A stretch of 64,000 nucleotides of DNA from contig OZ221973.1 of NCBI GenBank assembly GCA_965119745.1, forward strand, positions 1 to 64,000, written 5' to 3'. The notes under the pieces were generated by a model. The model worked only from the letters and a program-made list of their open reading frames with translations, had not been told where the DNA came from and searched no databases. This stretch comes from CAJFUR01 sp904420575. Its GTDB lineage: Bacteria; Actinomycetota; Coriobacteriia; Coriobacteriales; Eggerthellaceae. Positions 53,182-63,041 of the stretch are shown piece after piece. How positions within the stretch are numbered: the stretch's first letter is position 1; every line of letters starts with the position of its first letter. A program made the translations under genes and the position numbers.

Positions 53182-55746
53182 CTAGTCGGCCGCGCCGCCC
53201 GACAGAGAGCCGCCGCTCGTGACGCCGGCATGGCCCAGGTCGAAATTCGTCAGCAGCAGCTCGGCGTCGCGCGCCAGGCTGTCGCGCTTCCGCGGCTCGG
53301 GAACGGAGCCCGACCCTTGCGCGAACACCAACTCGCCGTCCTTCTCGTCCACGTCGATGATGGATCCGGCCGGCCACTTGCCTTCCAGGATCTGTTCGGA
53401 AAGCGGGTCTTCCAGCAGGCGCTGGATGGCGCGACGCAACGGGCGCGCGCCGAACGCGGCGTCGGTGCCTTCGCGGGCGATGAGGCGCGTGGCGCCTTCC
53501 GTCAGGTTGATGGACATGTTCCGCTCGATCATGCGGTCGCGCAGGTCGGCCACCATGAGCTCGACGATCTGGCCGATCTGTTCCTCCGTGAGCGACTTGA
53601 ACACGATGATCTCGTCGATGCGGTTCAGGAATTCAGGCCTGAACAGCTTCTTCATCTCGCTCATGACGCGGCTTTTGATCTCCTTGTCGGAAAGGCCGTC
53701 GCCCGACCCGGCAGAGAACCCGAGCGGTGCCGACTGCGCGATTTCGCGCGCGCCCACGTTCGACGTCATGATGATGACCGTGTTGCGGAAGTCCACCGTG
53801 CGTCCCTGCGCATCGGTCAACCTGCCTTCTTCCAGGATCTGGAGCAGGATGTTGAACACGTCGGGATGCGCCTTCTCGATCTCGTCGAACAGCACGACGG
53901 AATACGGGCGCTGGCGCACGGCCTTGGTCAGCTGGCCGCCCTCGTCGAAGCCCACGTAGCCCGGAGGCGAACCCACCAGGCGAGACACCGAGTGCTTCTC
54001 CATGTACTCGGACATGTCGAAGGACAGCAGCGCGTCTTCCGAATTGAACAGGAACTCGGCGAGCGCCTTGGAAAGCTCCGTCTTGCCCACGCCCGAGGGG
54101 CCCAGGAAGATGAACGAGCCAGCCGGGCGACGCGGGTCCTTGAGGCCGCTGCGCGAACGCCGGATGGCCTTCGAAAGCGCGGTCACGGCTTCGTCCTGGC
54201 CGATGACGCGCTCGTGCAGCACGCCTTCCATGCGCAAAAGCTTCTCCGTTTCCGCCTCGGTCAGGTTCGAGACCGGCACGCCGGTGGACATGGACACCAC
54301 GTCGGCGATGTCCTCCACCGTCACCTGATGGATGGATTTCTGGGCGTCTTCCTCCCACTTCTTCTCGGCCTCTTCGCGCTTGGCCTTCAGCTGGGCTTCC
54401 TCGTCGCGCAACTGGGCCGCGCGCTCGAAGTTCTGCGCGCCGATGGCCGCGTCCTTTTCGGAACGGAGGCGCCGCAGCTCGTCGTCCAGCTCGCGCAGCT
54501 CCTTAGGCAACGTCATGTTGCGGATGCGCATGCGCGCGCCCGCCTCGTCCAGCACGTCGATGGCCTTGTCGGGCAGAAAGCGGTCCTGGATGTAGCGGTC
54601 GGAAAGCGTCACAGCCGCCTGCAGCGCCTCGTCGGTGAAGTGCACCTGATGGTGCGCCTCGTAGCGGTCGCGCAGGCCTTCCATGATGCGGATGGCCTGT
54701 TCCTCGTTCGGCTCGCCCACGGTGATGGGCTGGAAACGCCGGTCGAGGGCCGAATCCTTCTCGAAGTGCTTGCGGTACTCGTCAAGAGTGGTGGCGCCGA
54801 TGATCTGGATCTCTCCGCGCGACAGCGGCGGCTTCAGGATGGCGGCCGCGTCGATGGAGCCTTCCGCCGAGCCTGCGCCGATGATGGTGTGGATCTCGTC
54901 GATGAACAGGATCACGTCGCCCTCGTCCTGCACCTCCTTGATGCATTTCTTCAGGCGTTCCTCGAATTCGCCGCGGTACTTGCTGCCGGCCACCAGGGCG
55001 GACACGTCCAGCGTGACAAGCCGCTTGTTGCGCAGCAGGTCAGGCACCTGGTTGGCGACGATGAGCTGGGCCAGGCCTTCGATGACGGCCGTCTTGCCGA
55101 CACCCGGCTCGCCGATGAGCAGCGGATTGTTCTTCTGACGGCGAGAAAGCACCTGCATGACGCGCTCGATCTCGCCCGCGCGGCCGATGACCGGATCCAG
55201 CTTGCCCTCGCTCGCCTTCTTGGTCAGGTCGGTGCCGAATTCCTTCAACATGCTGTCGGACGAGCCGCCCATGGGGTCGAACGCGTTGCGGCCGGCATAG
55301 ACCGGGCTTTGCCCCACCAGGTCGTTGAGCGCGCTGCGCACGTTGTCGCCCGACACGCCCAGACGGCCGAGCACCTCCAAGGCCGTGCCGTCGCCTTCGC
55401 GCACGATGCCGAGCAGCAGATGCTCGGTCGAGATGTAGGATTGCCCCATCTGCATGGCCTCGCGCAGCGAGTTTTCCAGCACGCGCTTGACGCGCGGGGT
55501 GAAGGACAGATGGCCGGAGACGTCGGTGTCCTCGTCGATGGAGACCACCTGGCGGATGGCCTGCACCACCGCGTCGTACTTGACGTCCAGGCGGTCGAGC
55601 GCCTGGGCGGCCAGGCCGTCCTTTTCCTGTATGAGGCCGAGCAGGATATGCTCGGTGCCCACATAGGGCTGATGCAGCGAGCGGGCCTCGTCCTGAGCCA
55701 GGACAAGCACCTTGCGCGCTTTGTCGGTGAACTTTTCAAATGACAT
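53182..55746 (-). CDS. clpC: ClpC, AAA+ unfoldase of the Clp protease
   Basis: 854 residues. The N-domain repeats (KFTDKARKVLVLAQDEAR; YISTEHLLLGIVREGDG), the first AAA+ module (GEPGVGKTAVIEGLA, DVILFIDEIHTIIGAG), the middle coiled part (ELRRLRSEKDAAI) and the second AAA+ module (LGPSGVGKTELSKALAEFL, VVLFDEIEKAHPDV) are all present. It unfolds substrates for ClpP and takes part in heat-shock control. A CIRCE operator lies 46 bases upstream, implying HrcA control. Single gene with its own terminator. Confidence 0.95.
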   Translation of the reverse strand: MSFEKFTDKARKVLVLAQDEARSLHQPYVGTEHILLGLIQEKDGLAAQALDRLDVKYDAVVQAIRQVVSIDEDTDVSGHLSFTPRVKRVLENSLREAMQMGQSYISTEHLLLGIVREGDGTALEVLGRLGVSGDNVRSALNDLVGQSPVYAGRNAFDPMGGSSDSMLKEFGTDLTKKASEGKLDPVIGRAGEIERVMQVLSRRQKNNPLLIGEPGVGKTAVIEGLAQLIVANQVPDLLRNKRLVTLDVSALVAGSKYRGEFEERLKKCIKEVQDEGDVILFIDEIHTIIGAGSAEGSIDAAAILKPPLSRGEIQIIGATTLDEYRKHFEKDSALDRRFQPITVGEPNEEQAIRIMEGLRDRYEAHHQVHFTDEALQAAVTLSDRYIQDRFLPDKAIDVLDEAGARMRIRNMTLPKELRELDDELRRLRSEKDAAIGAQNFERAAQLRDEEAQLKAKREEAEKKWEEDAQKSIHQVTVEDIADVVSMSTGVPVSNLTEAETEKLLRMEGVLHERVIGQDEAVTALSKAIRRSRSGLKDPRRPAGSFIFLGPSGVGKTELSKALAEFLFNSEDALLSFDMSEYMEKHSVSRLVGSPPGYVGFDEGGQLTKAVRQRPYSVVLFDEIEKAHPDVFNILLQILEEGRLTDAQGRTVDFRNTVIIMTSNVGAREIAQSAPLGFSAGSGDGLSDKEIKSRVMSEMKKLFRPEFLNRIDEIIVFKSLTEEQIGQIVELMVADLRDRMIERNMSINLTEGATRLIAREGTDAAFGARPLRRAIQRLLEDPLSEQILEGKWPAGSIIDVDEKDGELVFAQGSGSVPEPRKRDSLARDAELLLTNFDLGHAGVTSGGSLSGGAAD

Positions 55747-55791
55747 GCGAGCCTCGATTCCTAGGCGTTGTTCCGTGTTTCGCGTACCATA

Positions 55792-55818
55792 TTAGCACTC
55801 TCAATACTAGAGTGCCAA
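55792..55818. promoter_or_regulatory. CIRCE operator (HrcA site) upstream of clpC
   Basis: TTAGCACTC-N9-GAGTGCCAA, one base from the CIRCE consensus TTAGCACTC-N9-GAGTGCTAA, just upstream of the clpC start, so clpC is probably repressed by HrcA until heat shock. Confidence 0.9.
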
Positions 55819-56080
55819 CAAGGCGTGCGCCGCACACGCTCGCTCCACAACTTAAAGCAACGCTGCGACCTGCCCCATCCTATCACGATCTTCCCCGGCG
55901 CGCACCGCGCCCTCTCAATGCCTCCGAAAGTGCTCGTTTCTGACGAGGAACTGAAACGTGCGCGATGCTCGACGACGCAAGAAGGCCGCCCGGGCGTGCG
56001 GGCGGCCTTCTTCGGGAGCAATGCGTGTGTGGACGCGCTAGGCGGGCGCGTCAGACGGGCGGGCGCGCTGAGCAGTCGCG
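55819..56080. other. Gap between clpC and lysS
   Basis: Two leftward genes are separated by about 330 bp in all. Here are the terminator at 55981-56010 and the clpC promoter zone. No gene is visible. Confidence 0.5.
55981..56010 (-). terminator. Terminator of lysS
   Basis: 12-bp perfect stem (GAAGGCCGCCCG / CGGGCGGCCTTC, loop GGCGTG), followed on the minus strand by TTGCGTCG. Confidence 0.7.
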
Positions 56081-58024
56081 CTAGTAGAGCTTCGCGCCGG
56101 CGGGGATGCGGTCGTCCACCATGAGCAGGTTGAGGCGCTCCTCGCCCTCCTCCTCGTGGACAGCGCTGATAATCATGCCGCACGAATCCACGCCCATCAT
56201 TTTGCGCGGGGGCAGGTTCGTGATGGCGATGAGCGTGCGGCCCACCAGCTCCTCCGGCTCGTAGTACGCGTGGATGCCCGACAGGATGACGCGGTCGGCG
56301 CCCGTGCCGTCGTCGAGCGTGAACTGCAGCAGCTTCTTGCTCTTGGGCACGGCGACGCACTCCTTCACCTTCACGGCGCGGAAGTCCGACTTGCTGAACG
56401 TGTCGAAGTCCACCTCGTCCTGGAACAACGGCTCGATCACGACGTTCGAGAAGTCGAGGGGCGCAGGCGCGGCAGCGTCCGGCGCGGCCGGCACGCTCGC
56501 CGGGGCGGCCTGCGGACGCCCGCCCGCGGGAGCCTCGTCCCTCATGTGAGGAAAAAGCAGCACGTCGCGGATGGATGCGGCGTCGGCGAGCAGCATGGCC
56601 AAACGGTCGATGCCGATGCCGCAGCCCCCCGCAGGGGGCATGCCGTACTCGAGCGCGCGCACGTAGTCGTCGTCGTAGCCCATGGCCTCGTCGTCGCCCA
56701 AATCCTTCGCCTCCACCTGCTTGCGGAAACGCTCGGCCTGATCCACCGGGTCGTTAAGCTCGCCGAAAGCGTTGGCGTACTCGTGCCCGCAGATGAACAG
56801 CTCGAAGCGCTCGGTGAGGTTCGGGTCTCCCGCCTTCTTCTTGGCGAGCGGCGACACCTCGAGGGGATGCTCCGTCACGAACGTCGGCTGGACGAGCTTT
56901 TCCTCGGCCACGGCCTCGAAGATCTCGGCGATGAGCTTGCCTTTGCCCCACGCGTCCTCGGCATGGCCGCCGTTGCGCTCCAGGATGGCCGCCAGCTCCT
57001 CGCGGGTGCGCTCGAAGCTCACGTCCTCGCCTGCGCCAGCACTCGCCAGCTCGATCATGGTGGCGCGGCGCCACGTGCCGCCAAGGTCCACCTGCTGCCC
57101 CTGGTACTCTATCTGCAGCGTGCCGCACGCGGCCTGCGCTGCGGCCTGCACGACGCCCTGCGTGAGGCCCATCATGCCCTCGAGGTCGCTGAACGCCTGG
57201 TAGAACTCCATCGTGGTGAACTCGGGGTTGTGGTAGGGATCCATGCCCTCGTTGCGGAACTGGCGCCCGATCTCGAACACCTTCTCGAAGCCGCCCACGA
57301 GCAGGCGCTTGAGGTGCAGCTCGGTGGCGATGCGCAGATAGAAATCCTTGTCGAGCGCGTTGTGGTGCGTGACGAAGGGGCGCGCGTTCGCGCCGCCCAG
57401 GATGGGATGCAGGATGGGCGTCTCCACCTCGTAGAAGCCCTGTTCTTCCATGTAGCGCCGAATGGCGGAGATGATCTTGAAGCGCTTCTCGAACGTGGCC
57501 TTCACCTCGGGGTTCATGACCAGGTCCACGTAGCGCTGACGATACCGCGTCTCCTTGTCGGCCAGCCCGTGGAACTTCTCCGGCAAAGGCCGCAGGCTCT
57601 TGGACAGAAGCTCGAAGGAGGTCACGGCCACGGACAGCTGGCCGCGCCGCGTGCGCATCATGGTGCCGTGCGCGCCGATCCAATCGCCCACGTCCAGGTC
57701 CTTGAGCCGTGCAAACGCGTCTTCTCCCAGCGCGTTCACGCGGCAGAACAGCTGGATGGTGCCGGAGGCGTCGCGCAGCTCCAAAAACACCACCTTGCCC
57801 TGGTCGCGCTTCGCCATGACGCGGCCGGCCACCGCCACCTCGTCTTCGGTGGACTCGCCGTCTTCCAACCCGCCGTGAGCGGCCTCGAGGTCGCTCACGT
57901 GGTGCGTGGAGGAAAACGCATGGCCGTAAGGGTCCTGCCCGGCGGCAATGAGCGCCTCGCGCTTGGCGCGGCGCACCGCGATGGGGTCGTCTTCGATGAT
58001 AGGCTGCTCAGTGGTTTCGCTCAT
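56081..58024 (-). CDS. lysS: Lysyl-tRNA synthetase (class II) with a C-terminal tRNA-binding domain
   Basis: 647 residues. Residues ~1-500 are a standard class II LysRS: an OB-fold anticodon domain (VAVAGRVMAKRDQGKVVFLE), motif 2 (EIGRQFRNEGMDPYHNPEF) and motif 3 (GCGIGIDRLAMLL). After an Ala/Pro linker (~25 residues) comes a ~110-residue EMAPII/Trbp111-type OB fold: FRAVKVKECVAVPKSKKLLQ, ITNLPPRKMMGVDSCGMIIS. This domain normally sits at the end of methionyl-tRNA synthetase; its fusion to LysRS is uncommon. It should raise tRNA affinity. Hairpin element B lies directly in front of the start codon. Confidence 0.92.
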   Translation of the reverse strand: MSETTEQPIIEDDPIAVRRAKREALIAAGQDPYGHAFSSTHHVSDLEAAHGGLEDGESTEDEVAVAGRVMAKRDQGKVVFLELRDASGTIQLFCRVNALGEDAFARLKDLDVGDWIGAHGTMMRTRRGQLSVAVTSFELLSKSLRPLPEKFHGLADKETRYRQRYVDLVMNPEVKATFEKRFKIISAIRRYMEEQGFYEVETPILHPILGGANARPFVTHHNALDKDFYLRIATELHLKRLLVGGFEKVFEIGRQFRNEGMDPYHNPEFTTMEFYQAFSDLEGMMGLTQGVVQAAAQAACGTLQIEYQGQQVDLGGTWRRATMIELASAGAGEDVSFERTREELAAILERNGGHAEDAWGKGKLIAEIFEAVAEEKLVQPTFVTEHPLEVSPLAKKKAGDPNLTERFELFICGHEYANAFGELNDPVDQAERFRKQVEAKDLGDDEAMGYDDDYVRALEYGMPPAGGCGIGIDRLAMLLADAASIRDVLLFPHMRDEAPAGGRPQAAPASVPAAPDAAAPAPLDFSNVVIEPLFQDEVDFDTFSKSDFRAVKVKECVAVPKSKKLLQFTLDDGTGADRVILSGIHAYYEPEELVGRTLIAITNLPPRKMMGVDSCGMIISAVHEEEGEERLNLLMVDDRIPAGAKLY

Positions 58025-58048
58025 AGGTTGTCCTCAAACTCACAGGTT

Positions 58049-58200
58049 GGCGTAGTAAGTCAGCGAGGGCGGCTGAAGTGCCCGAGATTCACGGGGCAGC
58101 GGAGGCGAAGCGCGCCCCGAAGGAAGTCCCCGTAGGGGATATTCCGGGACGCGAACCCGCGTCGCCGCGCGAAGATTGGGTGCCTCAGCCGTCCGCAGCG
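58049..58200. repeat. Hairpin element B, between greA and lysS
   Basis: Shares with element A the 21-base box (58049-58069), the terminal CCGCAGCGTC and a following GGTTCCG hairpin. Arms 58070-58090 and 58171-58191 differ in sequence from those of A but still pair, with one mismatch plus the tandem G.A/A.G at 58086-58087 and 58174-58175 and wobbles at 58079-58080/58181-58182. The box ends 25 bases before the lysS ATG, so the element lies in the lysS leader or is an independent plus-strand RNA. Confidence 0.72.
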
Positions 58201-58206
58201 TCGGCA

Positions 58207-58236
58207 GGTTCCGCCGTTCGGCAGAACGGCGGAACC
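58207..58236 (-). terminator. Terminator hairpin of greA
   Basis: 13-bp perfect stem (GGTTCCGCCGTTC with its complement, loop GGCA) abutting the greA stop codon; no T-run. Confidence 0.7.
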
Positions 58237-58707
58237 TTAATGCTCGATCTTGAGGATGTTCATGGAAATCTCGCGGCCGGTCGGGCCGGTGGCTTCCACG
58301 AGGTCGCCCTTCTTGTGGCCCAGCAGGGCCGCGCCCACGGGCGACTCGTTTGATATCTTGCCGGCCGCCACGTCGCTTTCCGCGCCACCGACGATGGTGA
58401 AGACGCGCTCGCGTCCGCCCATGTCCACCGTCACCGTGGAACCAATGTTCACCTTGCTCGAGCGCTTCGGCGTGTTGACGACCGTGGCCTCGGAAAGGAT
58501 GCGGCTGATCTCGGCGATGCGCGCCTCCATCATGCCCTGTTCGTTCTTCGCGTCGTCGTACTCCGAATTCTCCGAGATGTCGCCGAACTCGCGCGCGACC
58601 TTGATGCGCTCGCCGATTTCGGCGCGCTTTTCCGTCTCCAGGAAGTGGAGCTCTTCTTCGAGCTTGTCCTTGCCTTCCTGCGTCAGAATGAAATTGCCGT
58701 CTGCCAT
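58237..58707 (-). CDS. greA: Transcription elongation factor GreA
   Basis: 156 residues, standard length. The N-terminal coiled coil (LTQEGKDKLEEELHFLETEK) bears the tip acidic pair in GDISENSEYDDAK that stimulates RNA polymerase cleavage of backtracked RNA; the C-terminal FKBP-like part has VGAALLGHKKGDLVEATGP. AGGTGAATCCCC precedes the ATG. The hairpin element and lysS follow. Confidence 0.95.
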   Translation of the reverse strand: MADGNFILTQEGKDKLEEELHFLETEKRAEIGERIKVAREFGDISENSEYDDAKNEQGMMEARIAEISRILSEATVVNTPKRSSKVNIGSTVTVDMGGRERVFTIVGGAESDVAAGKISNESPVGAALLGHKKGDLVEATGPTGREISMNILKIEH

Positions 58708-58812
58708 GGGGATTCACCTGTCTTTGTCAACAAAATGGCACGCTTGGCTGCAAGCGTGCGAAAGTCCGATATGTCGTCCTTGGAGGGGACCTGCCTTACG
58801 CGGCGAGGTATG

Positions 58813-58856
58813 AAAAAGCGGTATGCGCGGCAGCCGCAGCCGCCGACGCATACCGC
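58813..58856 (-). terminator. Intrinsic terminator of tatA
   Basis: GCGGTATGCG / CGCATACCGC stem (58818-58827 with 58847-58856), followed on the minus strand by five T residues. Confidence 0.85.
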
Positions 58857-58874
58857 GAGTCCACTGATGAAGGG

Positions 58875-59138
58875 CTATTCGGCCTTCTTCTTCGTGGTGG
58901 TGGTCTTCTTCACCGTCTTCTTGACCGGCTTCTCTTCCTCGACCTCTTCCACGACTTCTTCTTCGTCTTCGTCCTCGGCTTCTTCGATGGACTTGTTGGA
59001 GCCCATGCCGTCACGGAGGTTCTTCACGGTCTTGCCGAGCGCAGACCCCAGTTTCGGGAGGTTCTTCGGCCCGAAGATGAGCAGGATGACTGCCAAGATG
59101 ATGAGCAGCTCCGGCATTCCCATACCCAGGATTTTCAT
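58875..59138 (-). CDS. tatA: Twin-arginine translocase subunit TatA
   Basis: 87 residues. MGMPELLIILAVILLIFGPK is the membrane helix with the FGPKNLP hinge, then the amphipathic helix (LGSALGKTVKNLRDG), and a long acidic then lysine-rich tail (EEVVEEVEEEKPVKK). The tail is unusually charged. GGAGGAATTGT precedes the ATG at 59138. It forms the export pore for folded proteins such as the Tat-signal-bearing DmsA-like enzyme at 36807-39563. No tatC or tatB is adjacent. Confidence 0.9.
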   Translation of the reverse strand: MKILGMGMPELLIILAVILLIFGPKNLPKLGSALGKTVKNLRDGMGSNKSIEEAEDEDEEEVVEEVEEEKPVKKTVKKTTTTKKKAE

Positions 59139-59761
59139 ACAATTCCTCCAAGTTTCCGCGTGGAACCGGTCGTTTTGCGGCCCCACCCACACTGACCCCG
59201 AAAGAGTATCACAACCACACCGAAAAGGGATATACCTTATAGAAAGAATACATGCGAAAGCGGGAGCGCGGCGCAGGGGCGCAGCAGGTGCGCGAGAGGC
59301 GCGGGGACGGGGCGAAGGCGCGGGGACGGACCATGCGTGCCTGCGCAAACAGGCAAACCTCCATGGCCGGCCGCACGAGCGGCGGCGTGCGGCCCTTCGA
59401 CCCCATACAGTCCGTGGTCGGCGCGCACGAGCGGCACTTTGACGGAAGATCGACGGACAAGTTGGACGAAATCGCTTCGATTCCTTATCCTTCCGTGAGA
59501 GTAACGAAGTTCACCCTGCGTTGACCGGGCACTTCCTGGAGGTGCTCGGCGCAAAAACCTCCAGAAGCCGCAGAGCCCCACGGAATGGAGGCGATTTTGT
59601 CCACGGCCGCCCTGCGTGCACGTTGGAGGACGGCAGGACGCGCAGGCTCGCGCACGCGGGGGTGCGAGATGTCGAGGGAGCCGTCTGCGACCTGCGGCGC
59701 GCGCAGGCTCGCGCACGCGGGAGTGCGAGACGTGCAGGCTCGCGCACGCGCGGGGGCGCGC
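59139..59761. other. Intergenic region between tatA and the ABC permease gene
   Basis: 623 bp. It holds an imperfect inverted repeat (59532-59543 with 59557-59567, loop ~13), a tandem repeat (59641-59760) and, near 59210-59240, an AT-rich patch that may be the tatA promoter (minus-strand TATAAG around 59234-59239). Frames here are arginine-rich shadows; no gene is supported. Confidence 0.5.
59641..59760. repeat. GC-rich direct repeats, three copies of CAGGCTCGCGCACGCG
   Basis: CAGGCTCGCGCACGCG occurs near 59643, 59702 and 59732, each followed by G-rich sequence ending GTGCGAG in the first two. It lies just past the ABC permease stop, where transcription termination would be expected. Confidence 0.7.
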
Positions 59762-61098
59762 TCACTCCTGCGCGGAGAGGACGGCGGCGGTTTCCTGCCT
59801 GAGGGCCGTGCAGGTGGGAACGAGCGTCGCCACCAGCACGAGCGCGAAGCCCACCAGCGAGACGACGAGGCCTTCCCCGAAGGACAGGCCGGTGAAGAGA
59901 GGCAGGCCGTACGCGTAGGCCACCACGGCGTTCGAGACGACCACGACCGCCACGCCCACAAGCGTGGCAGTGACGGCATGGATGCATGCCTCGCAGGCAG
60001 CCTCCGCCAGAAGCGTGGCCGGCCGGGCGCCGGCCGCAACGAAAAGCGCCACGTCGCGGGTGCGCGACCGCGACGTCATCACCACGCTGACCGCCGCCCC
60101 CACCGCGCACAGAAGCACGGGGCCGCCCAGCATGAGGATGGTCGTCGTGAAATCGAGGCCGGCGAAGTCGGCCGCCCCCTGGGCCTCGGCGTACGCCGCC
60201 GCACACGCGACGATGGAGAAGACGCCGGCCACCAGCCCGACGCCCACCATGATGGGCGTCTCGACCGAGGTGCTGGAGGAAAGGCCGTGGCGAGCGGTGC
60301 GCCGCGCCAGGTACCAGGCGTTCCACTTTTGGGGCAGAAGCGACGTCCAGGCGGACAGAAACGCCGAGAACGCCAGCGGGGCCAGGGGAACCATGGCGGC
60401 CACCATCAGCAGGGGGATGTACAGCGACCAGTTCAAAACCTTGTCCGGACCGTCGTCCAGCATGAGCGAGGAAACCCACCAGGCGCATGCGGCCAGGGCG
60501 ACGAAAAGCAAGGCGCGCAGCCACGTCATCCCCCGGCGTTCCGGCTCCGGCTCGCGCAGGGCGGTGAGAGGCGGGGTCTTCGCAGCGCCGCGGGCGCCCT
60601 TCAGCCCTCCGCACAGAAACACGCCTGCCACCGCCAGCCAAACCGCCGGCATCGACGAAGCGCCCACCTGGGGAGCCACCTGGGAGAATTTTCCGTGTCC
60701 GCCGAACACCAGCGAAAACAGCGGGACGAACGTCGCCGCAGAAAGCAGCGTGCCCACGACGGCACCCACCACCGCCACCACGGCCAGCTGGGCAAGCACC
60801 ACCACGCCCACCCTGCGTGGGCCCACGTTCGCCAGCTGCCATAGCGCGTAGGAACGGCGCTGCGCGACCACCGTCAGGTTCGCGGCCGACACGAGCACCG
60901 CCACGGCTGCGACCAGCGAGAACACCAACACCATGGTGGCGGCATCCTGCATGTTGCGCTGCAGGGTCCCCGCACAGAGATCCGCCGTCGCGCGGAGCGA
61001 GGCCGCCCAGCCTCCAAGATATCCGCAGGTCACGGCCACCGCGAACGCACCGATCCAGGTGACGGCATGGTCGCGCAGGTCGAAGAGCACCAGCCGCA

Positions 61099-61102
<4 letters not shown>
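59762..61102 (-). CDS. ABC transporter permease, FtsX-like
   Basis: 446 residues. Helices near 20, 60, 100, 150 and 200 in the first half and four more in the second (VETPIMVGVGLVAGVFSIVA; ILMLGGPVLLCAVGAAVSVV), with a long intervening loop. The FtsX-type segment SYALWQLANVGPRRVGVVVL and the C-terminal AAGARPATLL motif are present. Start ATG overlaps the ATPase stop (ATGA), with GGAGGTGCC upstream. It is the membrane half of a MacB/LolCDE-type exporter; such pairs with XRE or two-component regulators often handle peptides or antibiotics. Confidence 0.78.
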
Positions 61103-61833
<731 letters not shown>

Positions 61834-61951
61834 GCGTCCTCCTTCAAACGGTGCCGTATGACGTCGTGTCCATGGTTGTGGGTATGGCCGTGGCTGTGGA
61901 TTCGGCCGAAGTTGTTGGTGTGAGTGCGAGTGCGAGTGTGGTTATGGGTGT

Positions 61952-62003
61952 GGTTGCAGGCTCAGCCGAGGTTGCAGGCTCAGCCGAGGTTGCGGGCTCA
62001 GCA
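61952..62003. repeat. 18-bp tandem repeat, ~3 units
   Basis: GGTTGCAGGCTCAGCCGA at 61952 and 61970, partial third to 62003. On the minus strand a 61-codon Thr/Ala/Pro-rich frame (61844-62029, AEPATS repeats) covers it and ends in the ribosome binding region of the ATPase gene; it has no start with a ribosome binding site, so I do not call a gene. Confidence 0.7.
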
Positions 62004-62078
62004 GGCGTACGGTTCGCCCGCATGGGCACATCGTGGGCACGGCTGCGGCCGCAACGACGCCCAAGGCAGGCCAGGCGC

Positions 62079-63041
62079 TCATTCGTCGCCTTTCATGGAG
62101 AAGAACGCGCGGATGGCCCCACAGGCCAGGCCGCCGATCGGCCAGGCCAGCCAGAACAAGCGCTGCGCGGCGGCTACGGGCGCGAACAGCAGCACCAGGC
62201 CGACGGCCGTCGCCACGCTCATGACGATCTTGTACCACGTGCCCTCGCGTCGGGCACGGCGGGCGCGCGTCTGCAGGACGCCGTCAAGGGCGCCTATCCC
62301 CTCGTCGTCCAAGCCGCGCAAGGATTTCCGGTTGTAGGCCGCCAGGTCGCACCGCACGCCCAGAAGGCACCCGCGCACGACGAAGAACACGCCCATGGCG
62401 GCGAACGCTGCAGACGCCGCGGACGCGAACCATATGTTCGCCTGCAACAGCACGGCAGACGCCAAGGCGGCCAGAACGAACGCAGTGCCCGCCACGATCC
62501 CCGTCGACATGGCCGAACGCGCCGCGCCCTTCTGTTCGGCCGTGTAGAAGTCCTCGACGAAGGGGTGGGTCTTGCGGAACCCCGTACGGCCGAAACATGC
62601 GGGCACGACGAGCGCGAGCCCTGCCGCCAAGCCGGCGAAGACGAACACGCTCGCATAGTATTCGATGCCCGGAACCGGCACGATCCCGGACACGAGCATG
62701 CACAGCGCCAGGCCCACAAGGGGCATGCCCGCGCCGAGCGACACTTTCAGCGCGAAGGCGCGCATAGCCTCGTCGTACCCCGTCACGTCCTGTGGGGCCT
62801 TCGCCTGCGGCATGTGGGAGGCCACATCTGTCGGGCGGCCCGTCAGATCGCCCGACACCAGCTCGTCGAGCGTGCAGCCGAACAGGTCGCACAGCTTCAA
62901 CAGCTTGTCCATCTCCGGATAGGCACGCTCGGCCTCCCACTTGGAAACGGACTGACGGCTCACGCCCAAAAGCATGGCAAGCTGCTCCTGTGTCAGGTTG
63001 CGCGTCGCACGCAGGTGTTGCAAGTTGTCGCGAAAGCTCAT
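62079..63041 (-). CDS. XRE-family regulator with C-terminal membrane domain
   Basis: 320 residues. The helix-turn-helix is N-terminal: LQHLRATRNLTQEQLAMLLG, VSRQSVSKWEAERAYPEMDK, LLKLCDLFGCTLDELVSGD. About six hydrophobic segments follow (e.g. VGLALCMLVSGIVPVPG; LLQANIWFASAASAAFAAMG). Membrane-anchored XRE regulators of this type usually sit beside the ABC exporter they control, as here (245 bp upstream of the ATPase). GAGGAAGG precedes the ATG at 63041. Confidence 0.8.
   Translation of the reverse strand: MSFRDNLQHLRATRNLTQEQLAMLLGVSRQSVSKWEAERAYPEMDKLLKLCDLFGCTLDELVSGDLTGRPTDVASHMPQAKAPQDVTGYDEAMRAFALKVSLGAGMPLVGLALCMLVSGIVPVPGIEYYASVFVFAGLAAGLALVVPACFGRTGFRKTHPFVEDFYTAEQKGAARSAMSTGIVAGTAFVLAALASAVLLQANIWFASAASAAFAAMGVFFVVRGCLLGVRCDLAAYNRKSLRGLDDEGIGALDGVLQTRARRARREGTWYKIVMSVATAVGLVLLFAPVAAAQRLFWLAWPIGGLACGAIRAFFSMKGDE

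Noticed and set aside
58025..58236. T-box leader for lysS
   Set aside because: The conserved T-box AGGGTGGNACCGCG and a specifier loop pattern are absent; the structure matches element A upstream of a non-synthetase gene.
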